DNA from: Bacteroidota bacterium
Lineage (GTDB): Bacteria; Bacteroidota; Bacteroidia; Flavobacteriales_D; Crocinitomicaceae
DNA: 64,000 nt
NCBI GenBank assembly: GCA_024280295.1
Contig: JAJRQK010000047.1
Span: 1 to 64,000 of the forward strand
Direction of reading: 5' to 3'
A model generated the notes under the pieces. That model searched no databases and was not told the origin of the DNA. It saw only the letters and a program-made list of their open reading frames with translations. Each line of letters begins with the position of its first letter. The first letter of the stretch is position 1. Below are positions 18,371-27,313 of the stretch, piece by piece. The position numbers and the translations under genes were made by a program.

Positions 18371-20599
18371 TCAATTAGATTTAATGATTGTATCCTTTAC
18401 CTCTTTGGTATCGGGCATTTCAGTTTCAATTTCCTTATCTTCATTCACCTTCTTTATATCAGTTCCGAGGCGTTGTAAGTATGCAATTATAGCTACAACC
18501 TCTTTTGTTTTGAGTTTGTTAATCTCATTTTGAATATTGATACTTTTCTTAAGCTCTAGCGGGTAATTAGTAACAATATCTGTTGCAATAGCAAGTGCTT
18601 GACTTTCCATACTATCTACAGCTATCTTCTCGAACCCTTTCTCGTATGGTACACCTAGGGTTCTCATCGCGTTAATTTTAGTTTCCATTAGTGTTTTATC
18701 GAAGTCATTGTCTTTCATCCATGTATATGCAGGCATTAATGATCCTTCTGACACATCTTTTGGTCGAATCATGTGTTGATAGTGCCAGAAATTACTCCTC
18801 AACCCACCTTCTCTAGCAAGATCAGGACCTGTACGTTTCGAACCCCATTGAAACGGATGATCGTAGACAAACTCGCCTGATTTAGAATATTCGCCGTACC
18901 GTTCTGTTTCAAAGCGAAGCGGGCGCACCATCTGAGAATGACAGTTGTAGCAACCTTCTTTTATGTAAAGATCTCGTCCTTCTAGTTCAAGTGGCGTATA
19001 TGGCTTCACAGCAGAGATTGTTGGAACATTACTATCCACAATCATTGTAGGGATAATCTCAACCAGCCCTCCAATTAGAACTACAATCAAACTAACAATC
19101 AAGAATTTCACAGGACGACGCTCTATCCCTCTATGCCAATGTTCCTTACTATGTGATTTTGTTTTAACCAAGGCTGGAGCTTCAGCATCTTCATTGGCAA
19201 GCAATTTACCAGACTTAGCCGTTTTGATTAAGTTCCAGAACATTTGGCACGTACCAATGATAAATATCAGCCCCCCTAATGAGCGAAGCATGTAATATGG
19301 TGCCAAAGAGTTAACTGTTTCCAAAAATTCTGGGTGAACCAATGTACCGTCTGGATTGAAATCCTGCCACATCAGCCCTTGCATAAATCCAGCGATGTAC
19401 ATTGGGATTGCATACAGAATTATACCCAACGTAGCAATCCAAAAGTGTTGATTTGCCGCTTTTTTGGAATATAATTTTGTCCTAAATATTCTAGGGAACA
19501 ACCAGTAAAGCATACCGAAGGCAAACATTGCATTCCACCCAAGTCCGCCTACATGAACGTGCGCAATGGTCCAATCGGTAAAATGTGAAATCGTATTTAC
19601 GTTTTTAAGAGACAGAAGCGGTCCTTCAAAAGTTACCATTCCATAACAAGTCAATGCGACAACCATAAATTTAAGTGTTACATCGTCGCGAACACGATCC
19701 CATGCACCACGAAGTGTAAGAAGACCGTTTAACATTCCCCCCCAAGAAGGCGCGATCAACATAATAGAGAATACGACACCTAAACTTTGTGCCCAATCAG
19801 GTAACGAAGTGTACAAAAGGTGATGAGGTCCAGCCCATATATAAAGGAAGATTAATGCCCAAAAGTGAATGATTGAAAGCCTATATGAATATACAGGTCG
19901 ATTTGCTGCTTTTGGCACAAAATAATACATCAATCCTAGGAATGGAGTTGTTAGAAAGAACGCCACTGCATTATGACCATACCACCATTGAACCAACGCA
20001 TCCTGTACTCCCGCATACCATGAGTAACTTTTCATAAACGAAACAGGAAGTTCAAATGAGTTAAAAATATGAAGGATTGCTACCGTGACAAATGTTGCGA
20101 TGTAAAACCAGATAGCTACATATAAGTGTTTTACACGCCGCTTCATTATCGTTGCAAACATGTTCCATCCGAAAACCACCCACATAATAGTGATCAGGAT
20201 ATCAATCCACCATTCAAGTTCGGCGTATTCTTTCCCCGATGTATACCCCAGAGGTAGAGTAATAACTGCACAAAGAATAATAAATTGCCATCCCCAAAAG
20301 TTGATATAACTAAGTTTATCACTCCACATTCTAGCTTTCACCAAACGCTGAAGGGAGTAATAAATCCCCATGAAGATTGCATTTCCAACAAAAGCAAAAA
20401 TCATAGCATTGGTATGCAGCGGTCTTATTCTACCAAAAGATAGCCAACTAAATCCCAAGTAGTCGTTAAAGAATTCAGGAAAGGCCAACTGTAACGCTGC
20501 TGTTAACCCAGTTAACATTCCGATAATCCCCCAGATTATAGTAGCATACGCGAAATTTCGTACGATCTTATTGTCGTAACTAAACTTTTGTATTTCCAT
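18371..20599 (-). CDS. ccoNO: cbb3-type cytochrome c oxidase, fused CcoN-CcoO
   Basis: Heme-copper oxidase subunit I motifs (WWYGHNAVAFF, HVHVGGLGWNAMF) followed by EGCYNCHSQMVRPL of CcoO; start set to MEIQKFSYDN. Confidence 0.96.
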   Translation of the reverse strand: MEIQKFSYDNKIVRNFAYATIIWGIIGMLTGLTAALQLAFPEFFNDYLGFSWLSFGRIRPLHTNAMIFAFVGNAIFMGIYYSLQRLVKARMWSDKLSYINFWGWQFIILCAVITLPLGYTSGKEYAELEWWIDILITIMWVVFGWNMFATIMKRRVKHLYVAIWFYIATFVTVAILHIFNSFELPVSFMKSYSWYAGVQDALVQWWYGHNAVAFFLTTPFLGLMYYFVPKAANRPVYSYRLSIIHFWALIFLYIWAGPHHLLYTSLPDWAQSLGVVFSIMLIAPSWGGMLNGLLTLRGAWDRVRDDVTLKFMVVALTCYGMVTFEGPLLSLKNVNTISHFTDWTIAHVHVGGLGWNAMFAFGMLYWLFPRIFRTKLYSKKAANQHFWIATLGIILYAIPMYIAGFMQGLMWQDFNPDGTLVHPEFLETVNSLAPYYMLRSLGGLIFIIGTCQMFWNLIKTAKSGKLLANEDAEAPALVKTKSHSKEHWHRGIERRPVKFLIVSLIVVLIGGLVEIIPTMIVDSNVPTISAVKPYTPLELEGRDLYIKEGCYNCHSQMVRPLRFETERYGEYSKSGEFVYDHPFQWGSKRTGPDLAREGGLRSNFWHYQHMIRPKDVSEGSLMPAYTWMKDNDFDKTLMETKINAMRTLGVPYEKGFEKIAVDSMESQALAIATDIVTNYPLELKKSINIQNEINKLKTKEVVAIIAYLQRLGTDIKKVNEDKEIETEMPDTKEVKDTIIKSN

Positions 20600-20768
20600 C
20601 GACTTGTTTGTTGTTTTTTTTATCCGTGTTTTCATCATCAAAGAGAATTCTTACCGATGGACCGTAATCGTCATCGTACTGTCCATTTTTAGCAGCCCAA
20701 AAGAAGGATCCTAAAAAAAATAAGGCGATAATTAAACTTACAATCAGCATCAGATAAATGATTCCCAT
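20580..20768 (-). CDS. ccoS: cbb3-type oxidase assembly protein CcoS
   Basis: MGIIYLMLIVSLIIALFFLGSFFWAAKNGQYDDDYGPSVRILFDDE. Confidence 0.92.
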   Translation of the reverse strand: MGIIYLMLIVSLIIALFFLGSFFWAAKNGQYDDDYGPSVRILFDDENTDKKNNKQVDGNTKV

Positions 20769-20823
20769 AGAACAAAGTTATCGTTCACAGCTACGGAATA
20801 TATGATGAATCTTCTGTGAAGAA

Positions 20824-20837
20824 GTGATTTATATCAT
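20824..20837. promoter_or_regulatory. candidate FNR-type box GTGATTTATATCAT upstream of ccoS-ccoNO
   Basis: TGAT-N4-ATCA inverted repeat, about 55 bp upstream of the ccoS start codon. Confidence 0.6.
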
Positions 20838-20878
20838 GTTTTAGAAGGAAGTGATTGTTTTGGGTAGTTATCCCAGTA

Positions 20879-23233
20879 TCACAGCCGTTTGGACAAGACA
20901 AACAATGTGCTAATAACGACTATTGTAATAGAACTAATGGGCATTAAAATTGCAGCAATTAAGGGAGTTAACATTCCTGAAACTGCAAAAAACAAGCCAA
21001 CGAAATTGTATACAATTGAGAACCAAACACATATTTTAAGTACCGTTTTAGCATGATAACTTACCCCAAAAAATGAGTCTAGTCGATGAAGACCATTAGC
21101 TTCCAAAATTGCATCGGAACTTGGTGTAAATTGAAAAACATCATCAGAGACAGCAATTCCAACATTCGAAGCAACTAATGCCTCCACATCATTTAGTCCG
21201 TCTCCAATCATCATCACATGCCGCCCTTGGGATTGTAAGTTCTTTATATAAGCTAGTTTATCAGTTGGAGATTGATTAAAATGAAGTTCTTTCAAACTAG
21301 GTATTTCTTCGCGTAATAGATCGAGATCCTTAGTATTATCTCCAGAAAGGATATGGATCATTTTGGTTTGCATAAGGCGATTAATAAGATCTGACACTCC
21401 ATTTCTCAATTCTGATTGAAAAGAAAACTTTCCTATGGTCACACCTGCAATTTTAACATACGAAGAAATTTCTACTATCGTTTCAGAGGTAGAGTTAACA
21501 AACCCTCTAGCTCCAATCATTACAAAATCTCCATCTATTTTTGCTTGAATTCCTTTGCCAGGAACTTCACAATAATCTTCCATTTCAAATTTCTCTAATA
21601 AATTACCCTTTGCCAAATAATTCAATATCCCTCTGGACAAAGGATGGGTAGAAGACCTAGTGATTATCATTATTTGAGTTATTTGTCTACTCGTAAGTAC
21701 ATCCCCTTTATAGGACACATTTTCATAGCCTCCTTTCGTTAAAGTTCCCGTTTTATCGAAAACGATATCAGTTATGTTATTCATCCTTTGAATCACTTCA
21801 ATATTTTTCAAATAAAGTCCACTTCTTCCTAATTTCCGAAGTGTATTTCCAAATGTAAACGGCCGTGATAATGCAAGAGCACACGGACAAGCAACAATCA
21901 ATACAGATACGACAGTATGAACAATCAATGAAGGGTCGATAAATAGCCAAGCAATACCTGTTCCTAATGCTAAGACAAGTACTATAATTACAAAATAAAG
22001 TGAAATATTATCTTGATCTTGTTGACTATCACCATCCAATTCTATACTCGACGAGTCCCAAAGTTCATTTAATCGGCTTCTTTTAGGTGTATTTTTAACT
22101 CGAAACTCCGTTCGTTGACCGATAATCTTTCCTCCTGCAAAAACGAGATCTCCTTTAAAAATTTCCTTCGAAAGAGACTCTCCTGTAACGAAGCTGTAAT
22201 CAATCTGTGCAGAAGAAGATTGTAAAAATGAATCGCATGGAATAATTTCATCGTTTCGTAGGAGTATAACATCTTCTATGTTGAGTTTATCGATTTCAAC
22301 AATTTCTTCCTGCTCATCTTTTTTTCTAATTACAGCAATCGGAAAATAAGACTCACGATCTCTTTCAAATGAAAGATTCTGATACGTTTTATTCTGAAAC
22401 CACTTCCCTATTAAGAGAAAGAAAATAAATCCCGCAAAGCTATCCATATATCCAGGTCCAGACCCTGTTAAAATTGTATATGTGCTTTGAGAATAAAGAG
22501 CAAAAATTCCAAATGTAATTGGGACATCAATATTAATTGACCTATACCTTAGTGCTTTAAATGCAGACCTATAATACTCATTCGCTGAAAACAGAAAAAC
22601 TGGAATGGAGATTAGAAGTGACAAATAAGACGTAAACCTCCGTATTTCTGGATCTGTGCCTTCAATTCCCAAGTATTCAGGGAAACTCCAAAGCATAATA
22701 CTCCCGAATGCAAATCCAGCTACGCCTAACTTGTACAAGAAGAGTTTATTTATTCCACCACGTACATCCGATCGTTCTTCAAAATTTGGAGCATATCCAA
22801 TTCGATCGAGTAATATTGCCAACTCTGAAAGCATCAAAGTATTTTTATCAAAAATAATTGTTGCCTCCTTTTTCGTGAAGTTTGTATGGCAGCTATAAAT
22901 ACGCGGGTCAACCTTAGTAATATTTTCTAATAGAAAAATACAAGATGAGCAATGAATTGTAGGTAAGAAAAAGGTGACATGAATAGAGTTATCATCTTCA
23001 AAGCCAATAAATCGCTCTTGAATTTCGGGAACATCAAGAAAATCATACTTATGAAAATTACTTGTTGATGGTCGTGTACCTGCCCCAGGTTCCATTTCAT
23101 AAAATGAGTCCAGTCCATTCTCACTTAGTAATAAGTATACATTCTTACAACCATTACAGCAAAATTGCTTCGGACCAGCTTGATAGGCTTTACCAATAAT
23201 GTCATCTCCACAATGGAAGCAAGATTCTTTCAT
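20879..23233 (-). CDS. ccoI: heavy-metal translocating P-type ATPase, CcoI/FixI-like
   Basis: N-terminal CFHCGDD...FCCNGCKNVY, HCSSCIFLLEN, CPCALALSRP, DKTGTLT, GDGLNDVEAL. Confidence 0.95.
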   Translation of the reverse strand: MKESCFHCGDDIIGKAYQAGPKQFCCNGCKNVYLLLSENGLDSFYEMEPGAGTRPSTSNFHKYDFLDVPEIQERFIGFEDDNSIHVTFFLPTIHCSSCIFLLENITKVDPRIYSCHTNFTKKEATIIFDKNTLMLSELAILLDRIGYAPNFEERSDVRGGINKLFLYKLGVAGFAFGSIMLWSFPEYLGIEGTDPEIRRFTSYLSLLISIPVFLFSANEYYRSAFKALRYRSINIDVPITFGIFALYSQSTYTILTGSGPGYMDSFAGFIFFLLIGKWFQNKTYQNLSFERDRESYFPIAVIRKKDEQEEIVEIDKLNIEDVILLRNDEIIPCDSFLQSSSAQIDYSFVTGESLSKEIFKGDLVFAGGKIIGQRTEFRVKNTPKRSRLNELWDSSSIELDGDSQQDQDNISLYFVIIVLVLALGTGIAWLFIDPSLIVHTVVSVLIVACPCALALSRPFTFGNTLRKLGRSGLYLKNIEVIQRMNNITDIVFDKTGTLTKGGYENVSYKGDVLTSRQITQIMIITRSSTHPLSRGILNYLAKGNLLEKFEMEDYCEVPGKGIQAKIDGDFVMIGARGFVNSTSETIVEISSYVKIAGVTIGKFSFQSELRNGVSDLINRLMQTKMIHILSGDNTKDLDLLREEIPSLKELHFNQSPTDKLAYIKNLQSQGRHVMMIGDGLNDVEALVASNVGIAVSDDVFQFTPSSDAILEANGLHRLDSFFGVSYHAKTVLKICVWFSIVYNFVGLFFAVSGMLTPLIAAILMPISSITIVVISTLFVLSKRL

Positions 23234-24610
23234 CTATATTGTTCTAGAGAACATTTTCTTAGGCAGATTATCTGCATTCAAATTTTGATCAAATGCCATG
23301 CAGCAATTTCGAACAAATGGGATTCCACCCTTGGTTATCTTTACTGTATTTCCTTCTATCACGACCAAACCATCTGAAACCATTTCAGATAGTCTTTTCT
23401 TAATAAGAATATGCACCTCAGTATAGGGTGACTTATCTGAAAATACAGTTTCGAAATGACACATAAGTGCCAAGATATGCTTGCGAATTTCAGTGTCCAA
23501 TTCAGATAGAATGTGTCCTCTGAAAATTGGAATATCCCCATTATTAACTCGAAATAGGTAATCTTCAACATGTTTTTCATTCTGCGCAAAGCCATACCAA
23601 GAATCAGAAATTGCAGACATACCAAGTCCAATCATCATCTTTGTCTTTTGAGTTGTATATCCCATGAAATTACGATGTAAGTTCTTTTTTTGGAAAGCTA
23701 TTGCTAGATCATCAGTCTTCAACGCAAAATGATCCATACCTACTTCTAAATAATCCGCTTCTAATAGCATCTGCTTTGATACTTCATACAAGGCCCTTTT
23801 TTCATTTCCAATTGGCAAATCAGATTCATCAAAACCACGCTGCCCATTCCCTTTTATCCAAGGTACATGTGCATAGCTGTACAATGAAATTCGTTCAGGC
23901 TTTAATTCTAGAGTCCTCTCAACTGTACTAATAATATCCTTCATTTGTTGCTTAGGCAAACCAAATATCAAATCATGGCTTATTGATGTATAGCCTACTA
24001 TTCGGGCAAAATCGTGTACTTTTTTCACTTGCTCGAACGGCTGAATACGATGAATTGCCTTTTGTACTTCTGGATTATAATCTTGTACACCAAGGCTCAA
24101 TCGTCTAAATCCAAAATGATATAATTTTGTAAGATGTTCCTCACTTGTATTATTCGGATGTGCCTCAAAACTAAGTTCAACTTCATTTGGATTAACCTCT
24201 TGTTTGTTAAACAATGCTGACATTAAGCGAAATAATTCATCAGCTGAAAAGAAAGTAGGTGTGCCTCCACCAAGATGTAACTCTTTGATCTCTGTAGAAC
24301 CCTTCAATATCGTTTTATAATTCCTCCATTCTTTGATTAAAGCATCAACGTAAGGTTTTTCAACAGTATGATTTTTGGTTATCCGCTTATGGCATCCACA
24401 AAATGTGCAAAGACTCTCACAAAATGGTAGATGAATATAAACACTAATGTCTTGAGAATTTGATTCAGAAATATTCCTCTCAACGGTTGAAACCCATTTC
24501 TCATGGGGCAATGGACTGTTTTCCCAAAAGGGAACAGCTGGATAAGATGTGTATCTAGGTCCAGCAGTATCATACTTGTCAATTCGACTCGGCGTATCCA
24601 ATTTCGACAT
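23234..24610 (-). CDS. hemN: oxygen-independent coproporphyrinogen III oxidase (radical SAM)
   Basis: YIHLPFCESLCTFCGCHKRI (CX3CX2CXC) and GGGTPTF; ORF start trimmed to MSKLDTPSRIDKYDTAGPRYTSYP. Confidence 0.95.
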   Translation of the reverse strand: MSKLDTPSRIDKYDTAGPRYTSYPAVPFWENSPLPHEKWVSTVERNISESNSQDISVYIHLPFCESLCTFCGCHKRITKNHTVEKPYVDALIKEWRNYKTILKGSTEIKELHLGGGTPTFFSADELFRLMSALFNKQEVNPNEVELSFEAHPNNTSEEHLTKLYHFGFRRLSLGVQDYNPEVQKAIHRIQPFEQVKKVHDFARIVGYTSISHDLIFGLPKQQMKDIISTVERTLELKPERISLYSYAHVPWIKGNGQRGFDESDLPIGNEKRALYEVSKQMLLEADYLEVGMDHFALKTDDLAIAFQKKNLHRNFMGYTTQKTKMMIGLGMSAISDSWYGFAQNEKHVEDYLFRVNNGDIPIFRGHILSELDTEIRKHILALMCHFETVFSDKSPYTEVHILIKKRLSEMVSDGLVVIEGNTVKITKGGIPFVRNCCMAFDQNLNADNLPKKMFSRTI

Positions 24611-24644
24611 GTAACAAAAATAAGTCAAACACATCTTCAAAAAT

Positions 24645-24658
24645 ATGACCTTAGTCAT
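24645..24658. promoter_or_regulatory. candidate FNR-type palindrome ATGACCTTAGTCAT between divergent hemN and fnr
   Basis: Perfect ATGAC-N4-GTCAT inverted repeat with FNR-like spacing. Confidence 0.5.
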
Positions 24659-24708
24659 ACTACAAAGTAAACTTCTAATTGTGTATCTTTGAAGAAAGTG
24701 ATGATTAC

Positions 24709-25398
24709 ATGATAGGCAAAGCTCAAAAGCACATAACCTGTGCAACTTGTAAAGCTAGAAAGGACTCTTTATTCTGTACGTTTAAAGATGACGATTTAGA
24801 CAATTTGGATCAGGTAAAATCATGTAATTTCATAAAAAAAGGTCAATCTCTTTTCCTTGAAGGTGGAATACCTCGCGGTGTTTATTGTATCAATGAAGGA
24901 AAAATCAAGATATTCACGCGTGGTGAAGAAGGTAAAGAGCAAATTATTCATCTAGCAAAACAAGGAGAGGTTGTTGGTTTTCGGGCAATGTTCAGTGGTG
25001 ATCCATACGTTGTTTCTGCGGAAACACTTGAAGAAAGTAGTGTTTGCTTCATTGCCAAAAATGATTTTTTAGATTTAATTGATACCAATACTATTCTTCG
25101 CGATGGGATACTAAAGGAATTATCCACAGAACTAGCTGAACGCGCTTCTTTTGTCACAAATATGTCTCAAAAATCAGTTCGTGAACGTCTCGCATCTATT
25201 TTACTCATTCTTAATAATATTTACGCTGATGAGTATATCAATCTTTCTCGCGAAGATTTGGCAAATTTTGTTGGGACGGCAACAGAAACACTTATTCGAT
25301 TACTCAAAGACTTCAAGGATGATAGAGTCATTAAAACTCATGTTCGCAAAATTGAGATTCTGGACACTAATTTACTGGAATCGATTGCGGGATTATAG
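24709..25398 (+). CDS. Crp/Fnr family transcriptional regulator
   Basis: cNMP-fold GGIPRGVYCINEGKIKIF; HTH LSREDLANFVGTATETLIRLLKDF; N-terminal Cys cluster CATC...FC...SC. Confidence 0.92.
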   Translation: MIGKAQKHITCATCKARKDSLFCTFKDDDLDNLDQVKSCNFIKKGQSLFLEGGIPRGVYCINEGKIKIFTRGEEGKEQIIHLAKQGEVVGFRAMFSGDPYVVSAETLEESSVCFIAKNDFLDLIDTNTILRDGILKELSTELAERASFVTNMSQKSVRERLASILLILNNIYADEYINLSREDLANFVGTATETLIRLLKDFKDDRVIKTHVRKIEILDTNLLESIAGL

Positions 25399-25481
25399 TT
25401 CCACAAATAATCGAGCAGGAATTTTCTAACTATTAAATGAACAAATCTTATCATTTGTTGTACTGAATAAAAAACAACAAC

Positions 25482-26621
25482 ATGAAAAAGATATTCTTCA
25501 GTACACTCTTAGTCTTAGGATCAGCTATATTATTTGCGCAAGGTCCTCCTCAATCAAGTAAAAAAGTTCAAGTGGCAATACTTTTCGATACCTCCAACAG
25601 TATGGATGGATTAATCGACCAAGCCAAATCGAGGATTTGGAGCATTGTCAATGAAGTAAGCTCTTTACGCTACGGCGGAGCTGCCCCAACTATTGAATTT
25701 GCAATCTATGAATATGGCAACGACGGACTTGAATCTAGTGATAATTACATAAGACAAGTCTTAGATTTATCTACAGACCTTGATGAGATCTCTCAAAAAC
25801 TCTTCGCATTAACAACAAATGGCGGCAACGAATTCTGTGGTGCTGTAATTAAAGAAGCCTTAGACAAATTAAAATGGTCAAATGATCCGAGTGACTTAAA
25901 GATGATCTACATTGCTGGAAATGAAAGCTTCGATCAAGGTCCTATAAACTATAAGAAGTCGTGTAATTCTGCAAAAGCAAAGAACATTTACATCAATACT
26001 ATCTTCTGTGGAGACTACCAACAGGGAATCAACCTATTTTGGAAAGATGGAGCAACATGCTCAGAAGGTGATTACTTCAACATTGATTCCGACAAAGAAA
26101 TCGCCCACATTGACACACCTTATGATTCTCAAATTCAGATCTACAACGACTCGTTAAATACAACTTATTACGGCTATGGATCCTTAGGGAGAGAAAAAAA
26201 AATGCTGCAAATGTCCGAAGACGCAAATGCTAGCGGTCAAGCATCATCTGTAGCAACAGAGAGAGCAATGGCAAAATCAAAAAGTAATGTTTATCGAAAC
26301 GATTCGTGGGATCTAATTGATGCAGTTGAAGGAGGAAAAGACCTTTCAAAAATGAAAGAGGAAGAACTCCCTGATGAATTTAAAGGGAAAACACTAGAAG
26401 AAAAAGAAGCACTTCTTGTTGAGAAAAAGCAAGATCGAAATCGCTATCAAAAAAAAATTGCTTCATTGGCAGTAGAAAGAGAAAACTTCATTGCTAATGA
26501 GCGTAAACGAAGAGCTGAGTTAGGTGAAGAAATAGATGATTTTGGATCCAATGTAAACGAAAGTATCCTAAACAGAGCTACAGAAATTGGCTTTGAAAAA
26601 GAAGTTGTGACTCCAGAGTAA
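25482..26621 (+). CDS. exported von Willebrand factor A domain protein
   Basis: Signal peptide; VAILFDTSNSMDGLIDQAKSRIW (MIDAS DxSxS). Confidence 0.85.
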   Translation: MKKIFFSTLLVLGSAILFAQGPPQSSKKVQVAILFDTSNSMDGLIDQAKSRIWSIVNEVSSLRYGGAAPTIEFAIYEYGNDGLESSDNYIRQVLDLSTDLDEISQKLFALTTNGGNEFCGAVIKEALDKLKWSNDPSDLKMIYIAGNESFDQGPINYKKSCNSAKAKNIYINTIFCGDYQQGINLFWKDGATCSEGDYFNIDSDKEIAHIDTPYDSQIQIYNDSLNTTYYGYGSLGREKKMLQMSEDANASGQASSVATERAMAKSKSNVYRNDSWDLIDAVEGGKDLSKMKEEELPDEFKGKTLEEKEALLVEKKQDRNRYQKKIASLAVERENFIANERKRRAELGEEIDDFGSNVNESILNRATEIGFEKEVVTPE

Positions 26622-26646
26622 GTCATAGCAATCAAGTTTCATGTTT

Positions 26647-26676
26647 AAAAAGTCTGTCTTTGGCAGGCTTTTTTTT
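26647..26676 (+). terminator. Rho-independent terminator of the vWA gene
   Basis: AAAAAGTCTGTC-ttt-GGCAGGCTTTTTTTT hairpin with U-tract. Confidence 0.75.
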
Positions 26677-26762
26677 ATTGTTTGACATTTTCTTACGAAT
26701 GATTATGAAGAACTATTAATTTGACAAATATTGGTACTTTAGAAACACGAAACAGTTATTAT

Positions 26763-27281
26763 ATGTCAATCACATTTACTTCAAAAATTGGGCAACTAGC
26801 CAAGCTGAAAATGCATTATATTATTGTAACGAATGATATTCTTGATCAATTTTTGGAAGAAAATGATAATTCTCGCTACAATCAGCGATTCCTTGTTACA
26901 ATAAACGATCAAGTTAAATGGCAAGGCGGAACCGTATCTCTTGGTAATGATTCTGCATATATAACACTGTCGAATGCACGCATGAAAGCCCTAGACGTTC
27001 ATCTAAATGATGAAGTTAGCGTCTCACTTGAAAAGGATAAGTCGGAATATGGATTTGAAGTACCCGAAGAATTTGAAGCAGTTATTGCCCAAGATTCAGA
27101 AGGAAATAAACGGTTCCTGTCATTAAGCAAAGGTAAGCGAAGGGCTATTATTTATTTAATTGTACAGATCAAATCGAGCGAAAAGCGAATCGACAAAAGT
27201 TTGTACTTTATTGAAAACCTAAAACGAGCTCCTCTGGGAAAAGAAACCATGAGACACATATTAGGAAAGGATTTACCTTGA
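26763..27281 (+). CDS. DUF1905/YdeI (OmpD-associated) family protein
   Basis: LSKGKRRAIIYLIVQIKSSEKRIDKSLYFIENLKR C-terminus; start set to ATG 26763. Confidence 0.75.
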   Translation: MSITFTSKIGQLAKLKMHYIIVTNDILDQFLEENDNSRYNQRFLVTINDQVKWQGGTVSLGNDSAYITLSNARMKALDVHLNDEVSVSLEKDKSEYGFEVPEEFEAVIAQDSEGNKRFLSLSKGKRRAIIYLIVQIKSSEKRIDKSLYFIENLKRAPLGKETMRHILGKDLP

Positions 27282-27313
27282 TAATTGAGTATATTTGCGT
27301 CATATTTTGAGCT

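Noticed and set aside
24611-24745. N-terminal 45 residues of the hemN ORF as given in the track
   Set aside because: The homologous protein starts at MSKLDTPSRIDKYDTAGPRYTSYP; the extension runs through the likely promoter and the FNR-type palindrome.
25482-27281. vWA protein plus YdeI-like gene as a ternary or stress system
   Set aside because: A terminator separates them and no MoxR ATPase, DUF58 or other ternary-system partners are present.
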